Assembly (NCBI GenBank): GCA_949126835.1 | Contig: OX421506.1 | Coordinates: 13,268,784 to 13,332,783, forward strand | DNA: 64,000 bases | DNA from: Anisus vortex | Lineage: Eukaryota > Mollusca > Gastropoda > Planorbidae | Direction of reading: 5' to 3' | Shown: in pieces, positions 1 to 10,675 of the stretch | How the letters are laid out: each line of letters starts with the position of its first letter | Position numbering within the stretch: position 1 is the first letter of the stretch | Made by a program: the position numbers and the translations under genes | The notes under the pieces: model-generated | What the model saw: only the letters and a program-made list of their open reading frames with translations | Databases searched by the model: none | What the model was told of the DNA's origin: nothing

Positions 1-67
1 GTTTAAATCTACTTTATTATCAATCGATTATAGTGCTGGTTAAGTCAATGATATTTTAGAGTTGCCG

Positions 68-258
68 CAGTGGCGTAACCAGGAATAGGCTATAACTACA
101 AGGTTTTAGGAGGGGGGGGGGGACATGGATTGATAGAGTTATAACTTATAACCCTATATTTACCACCCCACAACTAAAATGTAGAAATATGGGTCTGCAT
201 ACGGGGTTTTATGAGTAATATAGCTCCCCCATCGCTCCCACCCGAGGCTACGCCACTG
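68..258. mobile_element. hAT-type MITE, CAGTGGCGTA ends
   Basis: Ends CAGTGGCGTAACC and inverted CAGTGGCGTAGCC, the same termini as 13393-13601. The flanks do not give a clear 8-bp duplication. Holds a run of ten G at its left side. Confidence 0.65.
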
Positions 259-260
259 GT

Positions 261-473
261 TTGCACTAAGAACGTTGCACTAAGAACGTTGCACTAAGAA
301 CGTTGCACTAAGAACGTTGCACTAAGAACGTTGCACTAAGAACGTTGCACTAAGAACGTTGCACTAAGAACGTTGCACTAAGAACGTTGCACTAAGAACG
401 TTGCACTAAGAACGTTGCAATAAGAACGTTGCACTAAGAACGTTGTAATAAGAACGTTGCAATAAGAACGTTG
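261..473 (+). repeat. 14-bp tandem array, about 15 units
   Basis: Unit TTGCACTAAGAACG carries an AACGTT palindrome at each junction. The first 11 or so units are identical; the last four vary (TGCAATAAG, TGTAATAAG). It starts two bases after the end of the MITE at 68-258. Confidence 0.97.
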
Positions 474-1063
474 TAAGTGTAAATAAAAGAAACAAGAGAA
501 GAAAAAAAAACAACAAAGTTGTTAAACGGTGAAAGCAAAACAAAATTCAGTTTTTTAAAGTTAAATGAATGCACAGTTTATTGGTATAAAGTGGTTCGAC
601 AGTTAAATGCGCTGCTTAGAATTATGGGTAAAAATAAAAACACAACATGCAAAACAGTGGTGACGTACACAATATTAAGAAACCACCTCAGTACGACTAA
701 ATCCTTACTAATAACTAAAGCCTACCTGGAAAGCTACAGGCGCCAATAGTGGTTGAGTCCAATATTTCTCATCGGTTCTGTAGCCACCATTTGTATAACC
801 ATCGGAACAATCTGAAAAAAGGAAAACCACTACAGTTCAATCAAGATCATGGGGGCCGCAACGGGGCGTGGAAGACCTACTCGTTTTCCAAAACCATGAA
901 TATGTTAATTTCAGATTAACTATTTGTTAAGCAGTTAATAGCCTAGCTCTAATGACAGTTATAGTTACAAATTTTTTTGCCAAATTAAAATTTGCATTTA
1001 CAATTTTACATGATTATAGCTTTAAAATGTCAATGTTTCAATGTAGGCCTACTTATAATAAGC
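474..1063. other. No recognised gene
   Basis: AT-rich unique-looking DNA; a 76-codon frame at 519-749 has no codon or homology support. Confidence 0.5.
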
Positions 1064-1144
1064 TTAACCCTTACAGTCCCGGGCGCGTATATAGCGGAAC
1101 TGAAGGCAGCATAGATAGAAGTAGGTCGGTACAGGAAGGGTTAA
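1064..1144. mobile_element. 81-bp TTAA-flanked mini-MITE, copy 1
   Basis: TTAACCCTTACAGTCC at left and ACAGGAAGGGTTAA at right. TTAA at both ends suits piggyBac-type insertion. A close copy lies at 50936-51017. Confidence 0.75.
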
Positions 1145-1171
1145 TATTAATTTATGGCCCTTTTGTGTTGG

Positions 1172-1440
1172 TCTTGGAGGCACGGTGGTTCGAATGGCGT
1201 ACCAATGGTCCTGATTTAGAATCCTGGAGAAAGTTAAGATTTTTCCCGGGAATGGAGGATTTCTCTGAGTCTACCCAGCTCCGATGGATACCTGACCTTA
1301 GTTGGATTGAAGTAAAGGCGACTGTGCCAAACAACCATCTAGTAGCCTATGCTGTCACCACAGAAACTGGTGAACGCTGCATCATCGGCCCTATGGATCA
1401 ATTTTGTCCGACGGGTTACTTCACTTTTTACTTTACTTAT
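1172..1440 (+). mobile_element. SINE family A copy, diverged
   Basis: GGAGGCACGGTGGTTCGAAT, TAGAATCCTGG, GATGGATACCTGACCTTAG and the tail TTTACTTTACTTATG. It forms part of a spurious 189-codon frame (952-1521). Confidence 0.8.
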
Positions 1441-1904
1441 GTTACTAATTGTGATCAGTTGTGGCTTTCCATTCTTGATGGGAATAGCTTACAAAAATTC
1501 GTTCAAAAATGGAGAAATTAAGTAATCTAATCTTTTAATACTATACTAAATGTCAACTATTGATAATTAGAAAAAATTATTAGATGTTCAATAATACATT
1601 TAGAATGGAATGGTGCAGTTATTAATTAGCACCTCTCTACCTTGCACTGTTTGCCCTCTACACCCCAAACTTTTATTATTAGCCCCCCCCCCCCGGTCCT
1701 TGCCGAATTATAATGTCTCTTAAAAACCGGACGAGACCGAAGTTCTCCGAAATGCATAACGTATTAGAAATGAGCTCTAGGGAGGCACACCAAAGCTCTG
1801 TCCGGGCTCCAGCCACCCCACGACACGCCAACTTTTTTCTTTCAACGTGCCAACACAGCAATTAAAATCAAATATCACAACTTAGCCATTCCATTTTTGG
1901 TAAA

Positions 1905-1979
1905 TGCTCGCGTGCCCACAGAAATGTCTCTGCGTGCCAGCTGTGGAACGCGTGCCATAGGTTCGTCATCGCTGCCCTA
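1905..1979 (+). mobile_element. hAT-N1 right-end relic
   Basis: CTCGCGTGCCCACAGAAATG, CTGCGTGCCAGC and GCGTGCCATAGG recall the right end of the N1 family. The left end was not found. Confidence 0.55.
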
Positions 1980-2404
1980 GGATCATTATCGTGGTGGCTC
2001 GCCCGTATACCTGCAATATTCCCCGGTAGCACAATTCCTATACTATAGGTACAGGCATCCAGGCACCGGGAATGTCTTCGAGGCGGATTAGCAACCCCCT
2101 CTCTACCTCCCCACCGGGGCCGCAGGCCTACCCGATGCAATAGATAGCGGGACACCCGGAGCAGCTGAGGGAGCTGTCTTCTATGTGTTCTTAATGTGAT
2201 CGTATCGGCGGTTTACACACTTGGCCAAATTTGAGGCCCGTGGGTACAAGGCCACTGATCACATTTTTAATAGTCCTAATAGATTCGAAGGAATGGTATC
2301 GGTAGGCCTACTCATTGACTTATTTTTGTACCAAGGCCTAAACTTGATGCCCCCCCCCCCCGACAACAAATATGACAAGAGAATGAGTCAGACCAAAAAA
2401 CACA
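1980..2404. other. GC-rich unassigned stretch
   Basis: 1990-2215 is GC-rich with a 95-codon minus frame of no recognised type; probably LINE or MITE debris. 2226-2250 matches the GCCCATGGGTACA repeat. Confidence 0.4.
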
Positions 2405-2592
2405 TGCCGTGATGCTCTTTCTTCCCAAGTAGCATCTGGGCATGGAATGGGTTGCATGAACAAACCAGGAAAACCAGTATAACTTAGCATCATTTAAAAA
2501 CACTAATAAAAATGCAAGACTAGACTCCGACCACGGATGAGCGTAGGACGCAATTATCTTCTTTATATGAAGAGCGTCTGTAATGTATACGA
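2405..2592 (+). mobile_element. LINE 3' end (RT C-terminus and tail)
   Basis: GGGCATGGAATGGGTTGC encodes the AWNGLP-type RT C-terminal motif. Then GATGAGCGTAGGACGCAATT and GAGCGTCTGTAATGTAT, the tail shared by several copies in the window. Confidence 0.75.
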
Positions 2593-3233
2593 TAAAATTG
2601 TTTCATTTGTTAGGGCCTAACCGAGTAAACCCTCTTCACCGGGTACCGAGTGCTAGTAGGGGCCTACGTGTACTTGGGAGCAGCCTACTATTTGCCTAAT
2701 AAATATAATAAATATACGAAAGGAATAGTATTGGCCACCTCGGAGTTTATCATATTTTAAGTTTATTCTCTTATTCCCTTTTTCCCCCATTCCTACCCCC
2801 CCCCCCCCCCCCCCCAAACATATCCCGCTAACTTAGAACAATAGCAGTAGTTAGAACTAACTTATTAGATGCGGCTTATGCAAAATGTTTGACATTTATT
2901 TATTGAAATATTACTCGTGTTATTATTATTGTGCATATTTTTTGCCGAGACAAAAAATCACTGCAGAAAAAGTGGATATACGACTGAGGCGAATATCTGA
3001 AGCGATATCCGGTTAGGTCCTAATTTTAATACCAGATCGAGCATTGTATATAACAGAAACAGAGTCAAAGTTTTAGAGATTAAAAAAATACATTCCTCGC
3101 AACATAAGCAAGGGCAGTTTCCTATAAATCATAGGTTCTCAACGGGGGCGTTATCCCCCCCCCCCCGGGAGGCTTGAGGGGGGCGCTGACGTTCCAGGGG
3201 GCGATTGGGGGGCGGTGTATGGCAAGTGGGCGG
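2593..3233. other. No gene; C-run and MITE debris
   Basis: A run of 20 C at 2796-2815. 3132-3222 (GGTTCTCAACGGGGGCG...) looks like the end of another hAT MITE and holds the target site of the 3234-5175 element. Confidence 0.45.
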
Positions 3234-3893
3234 CAGGGCTGTGGAGTCGGAGTCGAGGAGTCGGAGTCGGAGGAAATTTGGGTACCTGGAGTCGGAGTCG
3301 GCAAAAAATGCACCGACTCCGACTCCGACTCCTACTAAATTTAGATTGGAAAAAGACAGGGTTTCATTTATTTTAAACAACCGATCAATAGGCCTACAGA
3401 CATTAGTGATGAAAAAGTAAAGTATCTGTTTCTTCCTCTAAGTCCCCATCCCTCAAGATCCTATCCCTATTGTCATACTATAGCGGGTCGACACACAAAA
3501 AAAGTCTTTTGAACTAATTTGAAATGCGTCATTAGACTGAACGTCATATAGACTGCACGGAGCTGGTATTGCTGACGCTACACAAGTGCCCAAATTACTA
3601 ATTACCATTGACATTGTTGGTAATGATTTCAAATGCTAGGACATGGCACGCGCGGTTTTCTCTGAATGCTAAACACTGCCTTAGTAGGCTATAGGCCTAG
3701 GCCATAGGTCCTAAATAAAACGCATCTTAAGCTACTAGTGTACAAGCATACCTTTATAAGAGGCCTAGAGAGGCTTTTACATATTTACGATTCTTTCCAT
3801 AATGTAATTTGCGTTCAATAGGCCTACAAAAAAATGCCGCCTTTAAGACTTATAAATGCGCTACGCACACAACGCACAATTAGGAGCGGCAAT

Positions 3894-4230
3894 CAGTGGC
3901 GTATTTAGGCATGTTCCACATGTGCCATTGGAACAGGGGCCCCCACACAAAATGGGCCTCCACACATCCCAAAAAGAAATGTTTGAGTGACATCCCCATA
4001 TTTCGTTGAAAATGTAAAATAAAATTCATTTATTCCCATACAATTTAAAGTGCTCCAGTTCAACCAAGCTACGTGCAACATAATATGTATGATTTTACAG
4101 AATGTAATATGAATTAACGACCCTTTTCTGAGGTAGGCCTTAGGTAACCACGAGTGGCCCCACATAAATTTGGGAACAGGGACCCACATAAATTTAGGAA
4201 CAGGGCCCCACAATCCTAAATACGGCCCTG
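3894..4230. mobile_element. hAT-type MITE, CAGTGGCGTATTTAGG ends
   Basis: Inverted ends CAGTGGCGTATTTAGG and CAGGGCCGTATTTAGG. Flanks GCGGCAAT and GTCGCAAT agree at 6 of 8 positions. Nested in the 3234-5175 element. Confidence 0.8.
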
Positions 4231-4269
4231 GTCGCAATATTTATACTTTTCATAGTGTTGTGTTCAGCT

Positions 4270-4794
4270 TAGGGATGTTAAACGAAAACCGGAAGACCGG
4301 ATTCCGGTTTTGAAACCGAAAACCGGTTTTGATTTTCAAAACACCGCGTCTGTGCTTTATTATTAACGTCACTATTAAATACATATTCTTTCGATTCTCT
4401 TTCAACACATTTTTGACAAGTTATCATAAATATATGCCTCTTCATATGCTTCTTAATATTATGGTCAACGATAATCGGTAATTTGATTATCACTATTGAA
4501 AAATTGAAAGCTATTATCGGTTTTAATCAATTAGCTCAGATTTTTTTAGTTCTAAAGAATTTTATGGTAAAGAGTACAAAATCATATTGTGTTCACACAA
4601 ATCAACCCCTTGAATACCCTGCAAACACTAATTAATTAAGTTTGAAGTATTTTTCAAATATACCTACAAAACTACGCACATTTGGCTGTTCCGGCATGTG
4701 ACTTGTGACATTGCGCCGGGGTGGGGGGAGGGGGAAACCGAAATCCGATTTTAAACCGGTTTTGTAGAACCGATAACCGGTTTTAAAATCCCTA
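4270..4794. mobile_element. hAT-type MITE, TAGGGAT ends, 525 bp
   Basis: Starts TAGGGATGTTAAACGAAAAC and ends in the inverse of TAGGGATTTTAAAACCGG. Flanks GTTCAGCT and GTTCTGCT match 7 of 8. Several AACCGGTTTT palindromes near each end. Nested in 3234-5175. Confidence 0.85.
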
Positions 4795-4900
4795 GTTCTG
4801 CTGTTACAGGGAACGCAGCGCCCATGTGTAACCTAGCCTCTCACTGGTAAGGGATTAACCGTTTGTCCCTTTGGAGTCGCCGATCGTGATCTCTACTGAT

Positions 4901-4985
4901 CAGGCCCCACGAGAGGGGGGTACAGCCGGTGTGCCGTACCGGGGCCCTCAAAAGTTTAGGGGGCCCGTGAATATTTAAAATTAAA
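4901..4985 (+). mobile_element. Dispersed repeat beginning CAGGCCCCACGAGAGGGG
   Basis: Shares CAGGCCCCACGAGAGGGG and GCCGTACCGGGGCCC with copies at 6648-6735 and, inverted, 18478-18558. Probably one end of a DNA transposon; the opposite end was not identified. Confidence 0.65.
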
Positions 4986-5390
4986 TACAGTAAATCACAG
5001 CCAGTAGTCCTGTAGTAATGACATGTAGATGTATGTTGCCTTTCTTTCTTCAAGGAATGTACAAAATACATTCCCATATTAATACAGAGGAGTCGGAGTC
5101 GGAGAGTCGGAGTCGGAAGTAAAAAAAAATGAGGAGTCGGAGTCGGAACATTTATCTACCGACTCCGCAGCCCTGGTGGGCGGTACAAATGTACCTGATC
5201 TAGTATGAACACCTCAGCTATTTGAGTCGATTCGTTTTTTGGATGAAATGTGATGTAAATGTAAGTGTTGCTAATATCTGATATCCCCCCGACAGTAGGC
5301 CTACATATTATTATACTAATAAAAAAAAAGAATCGCAATGACTTTTGACTTTTCGAAGAAGTAGGGGTCAGTATTAGACAAGTATGGTGT

Positions 5391-5465
5391 GTGGCCAGCT
5401 GGTTATGTGGTTAGTTCACCGGACTGTTAACCGACACGTCGCGGGTTCTATCCCTGTCGCCCATA
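5391..5465 (+). mobile_element. SINE family B head, tRNA-like
   Basis: GGCCAGCTGGTTATGTGGTT, AGTTCACCGGACTGTTAACC and box B CGGGTTCTATCCC. No clean tRNA cloverleaf or acceptor pairing is evident, so a SINE fragment rather than a tRNA gene. Confidence 0.7.
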
Positions 5466-5485
5466 TATGTACAAAAAATAATAAT

Positions 5486-5938
5486 ATTTTGATCTCAGTT
5501 TTACTGAGATGTCCTTTTATACGTCTAATAACCTGTTAGTATAGACCAGATCGTCGTTAAGTGGAATAAATACGTAGTAATAATTCAGACTTGGTAGTTT
5601 ATGCAATATAGGCCTACATATAAATTCTTTAGTCATAAAATTTTTTTTAAATTTTCAAATACTGTTTACAGTTTTGATCATTTTAAAGTTAAAAATTGTA
5701 AGCCATTTATTTATTTTTTTTTTGCAAAAGAAAAAAACAACATATGAGAAATAGTAGCACATTTGATTCAATAGTGAAATTTGTCAGAAACATCGGCTTC
5801 AACAGTCTGTTTTACTCATTCAGAACAGGAACATGTTGTTTTTATCAATAAAAAACACCTCTTAGAGGTCTCTCGCGTGCCATTGAAAATCTCTCTGCGT
5901 GCCAGTTTGGAACGCATGTTATTGGTTACCGATCCATG
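5486..5938 (+). mobile_element. hAT-N1 relic
   Basis: Contains GATCTCAGTTTTACTGAGAT and ends GGTTACCGATCCATG; the interior is collinear with 14937-16173 but shorter. Confidence 0.65.
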
Positions 5939-6647
5939 ATTTAGAGTAAATTGTTAGATTACCAAAAGATATCACAATTTTCATTATAACTGGATGAGTC
6001 TACGCTACTAGACAATCAAGCTTTTACTTTTAGCTTACTTTTTTGAGTAAAAAAAAAAGAAAATTTGCCCATTTCGAACAAATGAATAATTATAAAAATC
6101 AAGTAGACTAATTGTACTTGAATACTCTTTAGAATTAAAGAAATTCCTCCAGCGGCGGGTATGGCGTATAGATCTAGTGTAGTAAAAAGTAGTCTGTTCC
6201 AGATGTCCTTATTGGCTGTCTATTGTGTGACAACATTTATTTAGTTACTAAAAGTCTTGGTCATTGTCTGTAGCTCTCACTACAATATTACAGCAGTTCA
6301 CAAATAAGTACTGCATTCAATGATTTTTTAGACAGCTTTGCATTGATACCTTAAATTAATATATTATTATTATTATCTGTATTACTATTATTAGCTCCCT
6401 ATAGGGCGTTTGCAATCCCGTGACAAAAAGCACGTGATTTGTGTTTACTTTGAGTAATGGTGTACAAGTAAAAATGGCCGCTGTATTAATAAAGTTTCAT
6501 ATAGGCTCGAGCTTTTTTTAAATAATGTGTTGTGTTTTAAGTCTTATTAAGATTTAAGCTGTATTATGTATGTTAAATAAAATAGGCTATTTTATTATTA
6601 TCATAGACATAGATCATAGACGATGTGAGCCTATTAGTGACTTGACT
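5939..6647. other. No recognised gene
   Basis: AT-rich; short repeats of ATTATTATT at 6362-6390. Nothing else assigned. Confidence 0.5.
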
Positions 6648-6735
6648 CAGGCCCCACGAGAGGGGGGTACAGCCGGTACGCCGTACCGGGGCCCATAAGA
6701 GCTTAGGGGGCCCATGAATATAAAATTTTAAAATT
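6648..6735 (+). mobile_element. Second CAGGCCCCACGAGAG repeat copy
   Basis: Direct copy of 4901-4985, continuing into AGGGGGCCCATGAATAT. See also the inverted copy at 18478-18558. Confidence 0.65.
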
Positions 6736-6780
6736 AAATTGGCAATTACTCAACTAATAGCTTTAACGTCTTTAGCCTAT

Positions 6781-7737
6781 TATTTGATCTCAGAATAACT
6801 GAGATTATGTTAACATTATTTTATCCCAAATTTATATCAAATTCTGTCACATACTTACGTTAAGAGGAAGTGATACGTAGTAATCATACAAACTGGGTAG
6901 TTATTGTAATGTTTTAAAATATACATTTACATTCTTTAGTCATAAAATATTTACATAATTTTTAACTATCTTGTGTAATTTGATCATTTTAGAATTGTAA
7001 GCCATTTTATTTCTAAAAGGAAACAAATAAGAAACCTTTTATAAATAATAATGTAAAGAAAAAGGGTTAATTATCTCCCTTCAATTAAATTATCCAAATT
7101 TGATGCTAATAATACTAAACGAGTTAATTGTTTTAATATAACTATTTTACTTCTGAAAATGCTCATCTATCTTCATTGGCCTTAAATTAAGGAAATAGTT
7201 AAAGTTAAATGTTTTGAATTTGATTTCACGGAAAAATATGTCCAGTTTCAATGCAAATCCATTCCAGTGGCCCAACACTTCAAGTGCTTTTGGACCCTAT
7301 AACTCACTAAAACGTGGTCGCCCATGTCATTCAGAAAAATTGGCTTCAACAGTCAGTTCTCCTTATTCAATAATGGATTTTTTTTTCTTTAATGTACATC
7401 TTAATTGCTTCCAAACAAGAAACGAATATATCCAAGATTTTACCTATACTCCGTGTGACTTTCTTCTAGAAGAGACTTGAGAAACTATACAATTGACTAT
7501 CTTAACAATAGATTCAATCACAGATCGTAAGTCCAATGATGGGAGCTTTGCATACAAACATTCCTGAACTAAAACAGTTGACGTCCAGTGTGATTCCTAT
7601 GTAGTTCGCCATGCAGCACCCACTAATTACGTTGACATACTTTGTTTTCACAATACTCTTGGAGGTCTCTAGCGTGCCACTGAAAATCGTTCTGCGTGCC
7701 AAGTCTGGCACGTGTGCCTTAGGTTACCAACCCCTAG
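6781..7737 (+). mobile_element. hAT-N1 relic with transposase remnant
   Basis: From GATCTCAGAATAACTGAGAT to CTTAGGTTACCAACCCCTAG, collinear with the full copy at 14566-16173. Includes the transposase-like block near 7231-7345 and GTTCTGCGTGCCAAGTCTGG near the right end. Confidence 0.7.
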
Positions 7738-8101
7738 TATACTTGAACATTTAGTTAAAGATTCAAAGAAGCCTCTAGTTGTAATATAGGGCCTAATTAT
7801 TTTCGATAGCATTTAGGATCTATTTTTTATTATTTTTCTTATCTTATCTTGTCTCCATAGACACTTACTAATATAGACCTATATATATATATAGAGAGAG
7901 AGAGAGACCTGTAATATTATTTGCAAGATCAATAGGCCTACTGAAGCGGGGGAACAATTACAATAATTTAAACTAAGACATAATATTAATATGTACTTGA
8001 TTAATGCATTTCTGTAATAGACCTGTATGTAAGGCTGTGATTGAAATGATTAGGCTACTCTAATGGTAAATGGTAACACTTATGACAGTTTCACAAAATG
8101 G

Positions 8102-8267
8102 TCCCCAGACCTTTTAAAAAGATTTGTGATTTTTCAAACGTATGTAATACAAATAATACAAATAAATCATCTAGATATGACTAGTGTTAGAAAAAAAAAG
8201 TGGGGCGGGGGTGGGGGCCCAGAAAAGATCTTGTACCGGCATCTTTTTTTTCTCTCGAGGGCCCTGA
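8102..8267 (+). mobile_element. Dispersed repeat, CAGGGCCCTCGAGA end, copy 1
   Basis: Ends CTCTCGAGGGCCCTG. Same sequence as 16873-17040 in opposite orientation; this copy has an extra ACAAATAAT step. Confidence 0.7.
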
Positions 8268-9128
8268 CTTGACTAGATAGCCTATTCACCCAACACTATC
8301 ACTTGACATATCGTAGCCTAGCCTACGAAACATTAAAAGTGTAGGCCTATAAAGTGAAATTAAAAGTGTAAATAGGTCTAGCCGGCCCTAGCCTAATCAC
8401 ATTAATCAATTAATCTACAGTACTTCTATTTACCTCCTTATTTTTTAGTAGGATAGCCAATATTCAGATGTGAATTTTGCATGATAAAGAAGTACTTCAC
8501 TTTCACCACGTTACATTTGTACCTCAAGTGGGTTCTTTATTTACACAAATACGTCACTAAAAACCTAAGCCACGCCCACTAAGAACGCTCTATATGTTTA
8601 TATTGTTTGCCAATGTTATCATTTTTTTGTTATGTCTTTGATTATGCCTTTATTGTACTTAGGCCTATGTGCTATGTCGCAAAAATAAATATCGTTCATT
8701 GTTCATTGACGAGGACTACAAGCGATGGCTACTGCACACAGAGGTGCATTGGTTAGCAGAAGATGACTGTTTCAATATGATGTATGAGACTTGGATTCGG
8801 TGTTTTTAAAAGCAAACGCGATTCTTTGGGAGAAAATCAAATCGGTTTCTCTAGTTCTGTGAGTTTGGGCAACAATTTTGTATTGCATTCTGATCACCCT
8901 CTTTTGTGGAAAGTGAATTTTTTGTTAATACCATTTGATTGTAAAAAAAAAAAAAAAAAAAAGAAAACAAGCTGCAAATAGTGAAGCGTGGAGACTTAAG
9001 GCTTTTGAAACCAAAATTGAAACAGATATAGATAAACAACTAGCAACACACCAGGCAAACGATTCACATTAATATTGATTTTTTGAAGCCTCTTGTTTAG
9101 GTACCCCCCCTTCCCGAACACCCCTTAC
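8268..9128. other. No exon recognised downstream of the EGF exon
   Basis: Includes a poly-A run at 8943-8960. No Cys-rich minus-strand exon was found to continue the 9129-10675 gene. Confidence 0.45.
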
Positions 9129-9231
9129 CTTCCATGAGCTTCTCACAGTAGCTGCCCACGTATCCGTTGATACACTTGCACGACACCCCGTCGCTTGCCA
9201 ATGTTGCCCCATTTTGGCAAAGTGAAGACTG
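9129..9231 (-). CDS. EGF-like exon, probably same gene as 10367-10675
   Basis: Acceptor CTCTGCAG, donor GAAG|GTAAGG, 103 nt, phase 0 to 1. Translation contains CQNGATLASDGVSCKCINGY and VGSYCEK, the NGAT...C-x-C...GYxGxYCE pattern of an EGF-like module, with four of six cysteines. A second in-frame acceptor three bases downstream would remove one Gln. No convincing third exon was found to the left, so the gene may be incomplete or broken by insertions. Confidence 0.55.
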
Positions 9232-9300
9232 CTGCAGAGGAAAACAGACAAGACTAAATATCTGTCATTTGTTTGTGTTGATTCTTTTAGTGAGCTAAAC

Positions 9301-9586
9301 CAAAGCCTATAAAACGATGGACCGCTTGCTCTATGTTATTGTTTTCCCGTGCGCAATAAGGCTGTCTTTAATGACTTCTACGCTCCTACGATTGCATTAA
9401 ATGTTTCGCTGTATACAACTTTCGATTTTAACCTGAATTTTCGATTGAGAAAATCATAGCGAATAACTAAACCGGAAGTCTAGAGGACTTGGTGCGATCG
9501 GAAATTCCGAAACTAAGTGTTTCAAGTTATCAATTAACAAAAATATCAAAGCAAGCGGTAGGCTTCATCTTATTATATAGTCTTTG
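9301..9586. mobile_element. MITE, CAAAGACTATAATAAGATGG family, copy 1
   Basis: Inverted ends with GGACCGCTTGCT and AGCAAGCGGT. Internal CAACTTTCGATTTTAA and AAAATCATAGCGAAT are shared with 15235-15520 and 16240-16538. Class II by structure; superfamily uncertain (mariner-like possible). Confidence 0.75.
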
Positions 9587-9799
9587 AACTCACCTCTAGG
9601 GATTCTTGTACAAATTGTGTATTCATTCAAACAGTTGGCCACTATACAATAATCGGATTTTTTTTATCATTCAATCTTTGACACTAGGCCTAGTGTAGGT
9701 CTTCGCTTGTAGGCTTTCACTTTAAATAATTTTAGTCTTTTTTAGTTTCTGTATAGGCCTACATCTCACTGCCTGTATCTCTCCCTGTGTGTGTGTGTG

Positions 9800-9831
<32 letters not shown>

Positions 9832-10366
9832 CTCTATATTTCTTTCCAAGTGTATCTATATGTCTTTCTCTCTCCCTATCTCTTTCTATCTCTCTCTCTC
9901 TATTTTCATTTCTCCGTGTTGCTCTCTATATATCTTTCTCTTATTTACACTTTCCACGTATAAGCTTATCTCCTTGTTTCAGTCTATAAATTTGAGGCTC
10001 ACTCTGTTTCTTGCTATCTCTGACCATGTTTAGCTCTATTTCTTTCTGCGTCATTATCTTCCCGTTTTATTATCTATCTCTTCTACCCACAACACTTCCT
10101 AACTGTCTCTGTCTCATATTCAGAGCCAATGAGAGGGTGGGGAGAGTGGGTGCAGCCAGTACATTGCTCCAGAGCTTGTGAAGCTCAAAGAGGGTCCTTG
10201 AAGTACAGTACATGTATTTAAAAAATGCCCTTAAGCTCCATCTTTTAACTTCAAAAGAAGCCCATTGCCGTCCTTGCATATTAAGCTCCTGCATAATATT
10301 ATAATCCTCTCTGCGGCCCTGCCCAAATATTCTGAAAAAAAAACAACATCAATATAAAAATTGTAC
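9587..10366. other. Intron of the PAN/EGF gene
   Basis: Mostly CT-rich microsatellite (9786-9955) and a possible MITE at 10121-10321 (CAGAGCCAATGAGAGGG at left, GCGGCCCTG at right) without clear target duplication. Confidence 0.45.
9786..9955. repeat. (GT)n/(CT)n microsatellite region
   Basis: Short GT run followed by CT-rich DNA with TCTCTCTC blocks. It creates spurious Leu/Ser-rich frames. Confidence 0.95.
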
Positions 10367-10675
10367 CTTTAAATAAATGCTGATGGATTTCCCCGATGTA
10401 CAGTTGTTCAAATCCCGAGCACTCCAACCGTATAGGAAACACCTGGAGTCGTTCACTCTTTGATACGCCGCACACCCGTCTTGCTCCGCGCACAGAAATG
10501 CACACTCCAGGGAGCTCCGACTGGGCAACGATGCGTAAGGATCTCCAGAGCCGCTGCACCACTGTGCTGATTTCTCAAAATAACTTTGCGCGGCATATGC
10601 CGTTATACATATCACCTGCAAATATGTGGCGCATTGAACAAGAAGTAACGGTGTGCCAACATTGAGTCCTAACAT
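10367..10675 (-). CDS. Secreted PAN/apple-like domain exon (partial gene)
   Basis: Minus-strand exon of 103 codons from ATG at 10673-10675 to donor AAG|GTACAA. It starts with a hydrophobic signal-like segment (LLLVQCATYLQVICITAYA), followed by a Cys-rich module: SSLECAFLCAEQDGCAAYQR, SRCFLYG, NNCTSG. The C-x3-C-x5-C spacing and aromatic position after the third Cys fit PAN/apple-like modules of molluscan secreted proteins, which bind proteins or glycans. The frame stays open upstream of the ATG, so an upstream exon is possible. The next exon at 9129-9231 joins in phase 0. Function unknown. Confidence 0.55.

Larger units (their letters stand above)
3234..5175. mobile_element. Non-autonomous hAT-type element, 1942 bp, CAGGGCTG ends
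   Basis: Ends CAGGGCTGTGGAGTCGG and, inverted, CAGGGCTGCGGAGTCGG. A perfect 8-bp target duplication GTGGGCGG flanks it (3226-3233 and 5176-5183). The subterminal parts are dense in GGAGTCGGAGTCGG motifs in both orientations. No transposase ORF is seen. At least two later insertions sit inside (3894-4230, 4270-4794). Eight-bp duplication and CAGxG ends are hAT hallmarks. Confidence 0.9.

Noticed and set aside
952..1521. 189-codon plus frame
   Set aside because: Composed of the 81-bp TTAA mini-element and a SINE family A copy; no protein similarity.
5391..5465. tRNA gene
   Set aside because: Box A- and B-like motifs are present but no complete cloverleaf, and the same head heads SINEs at 41905-42141 and 59866-59983.
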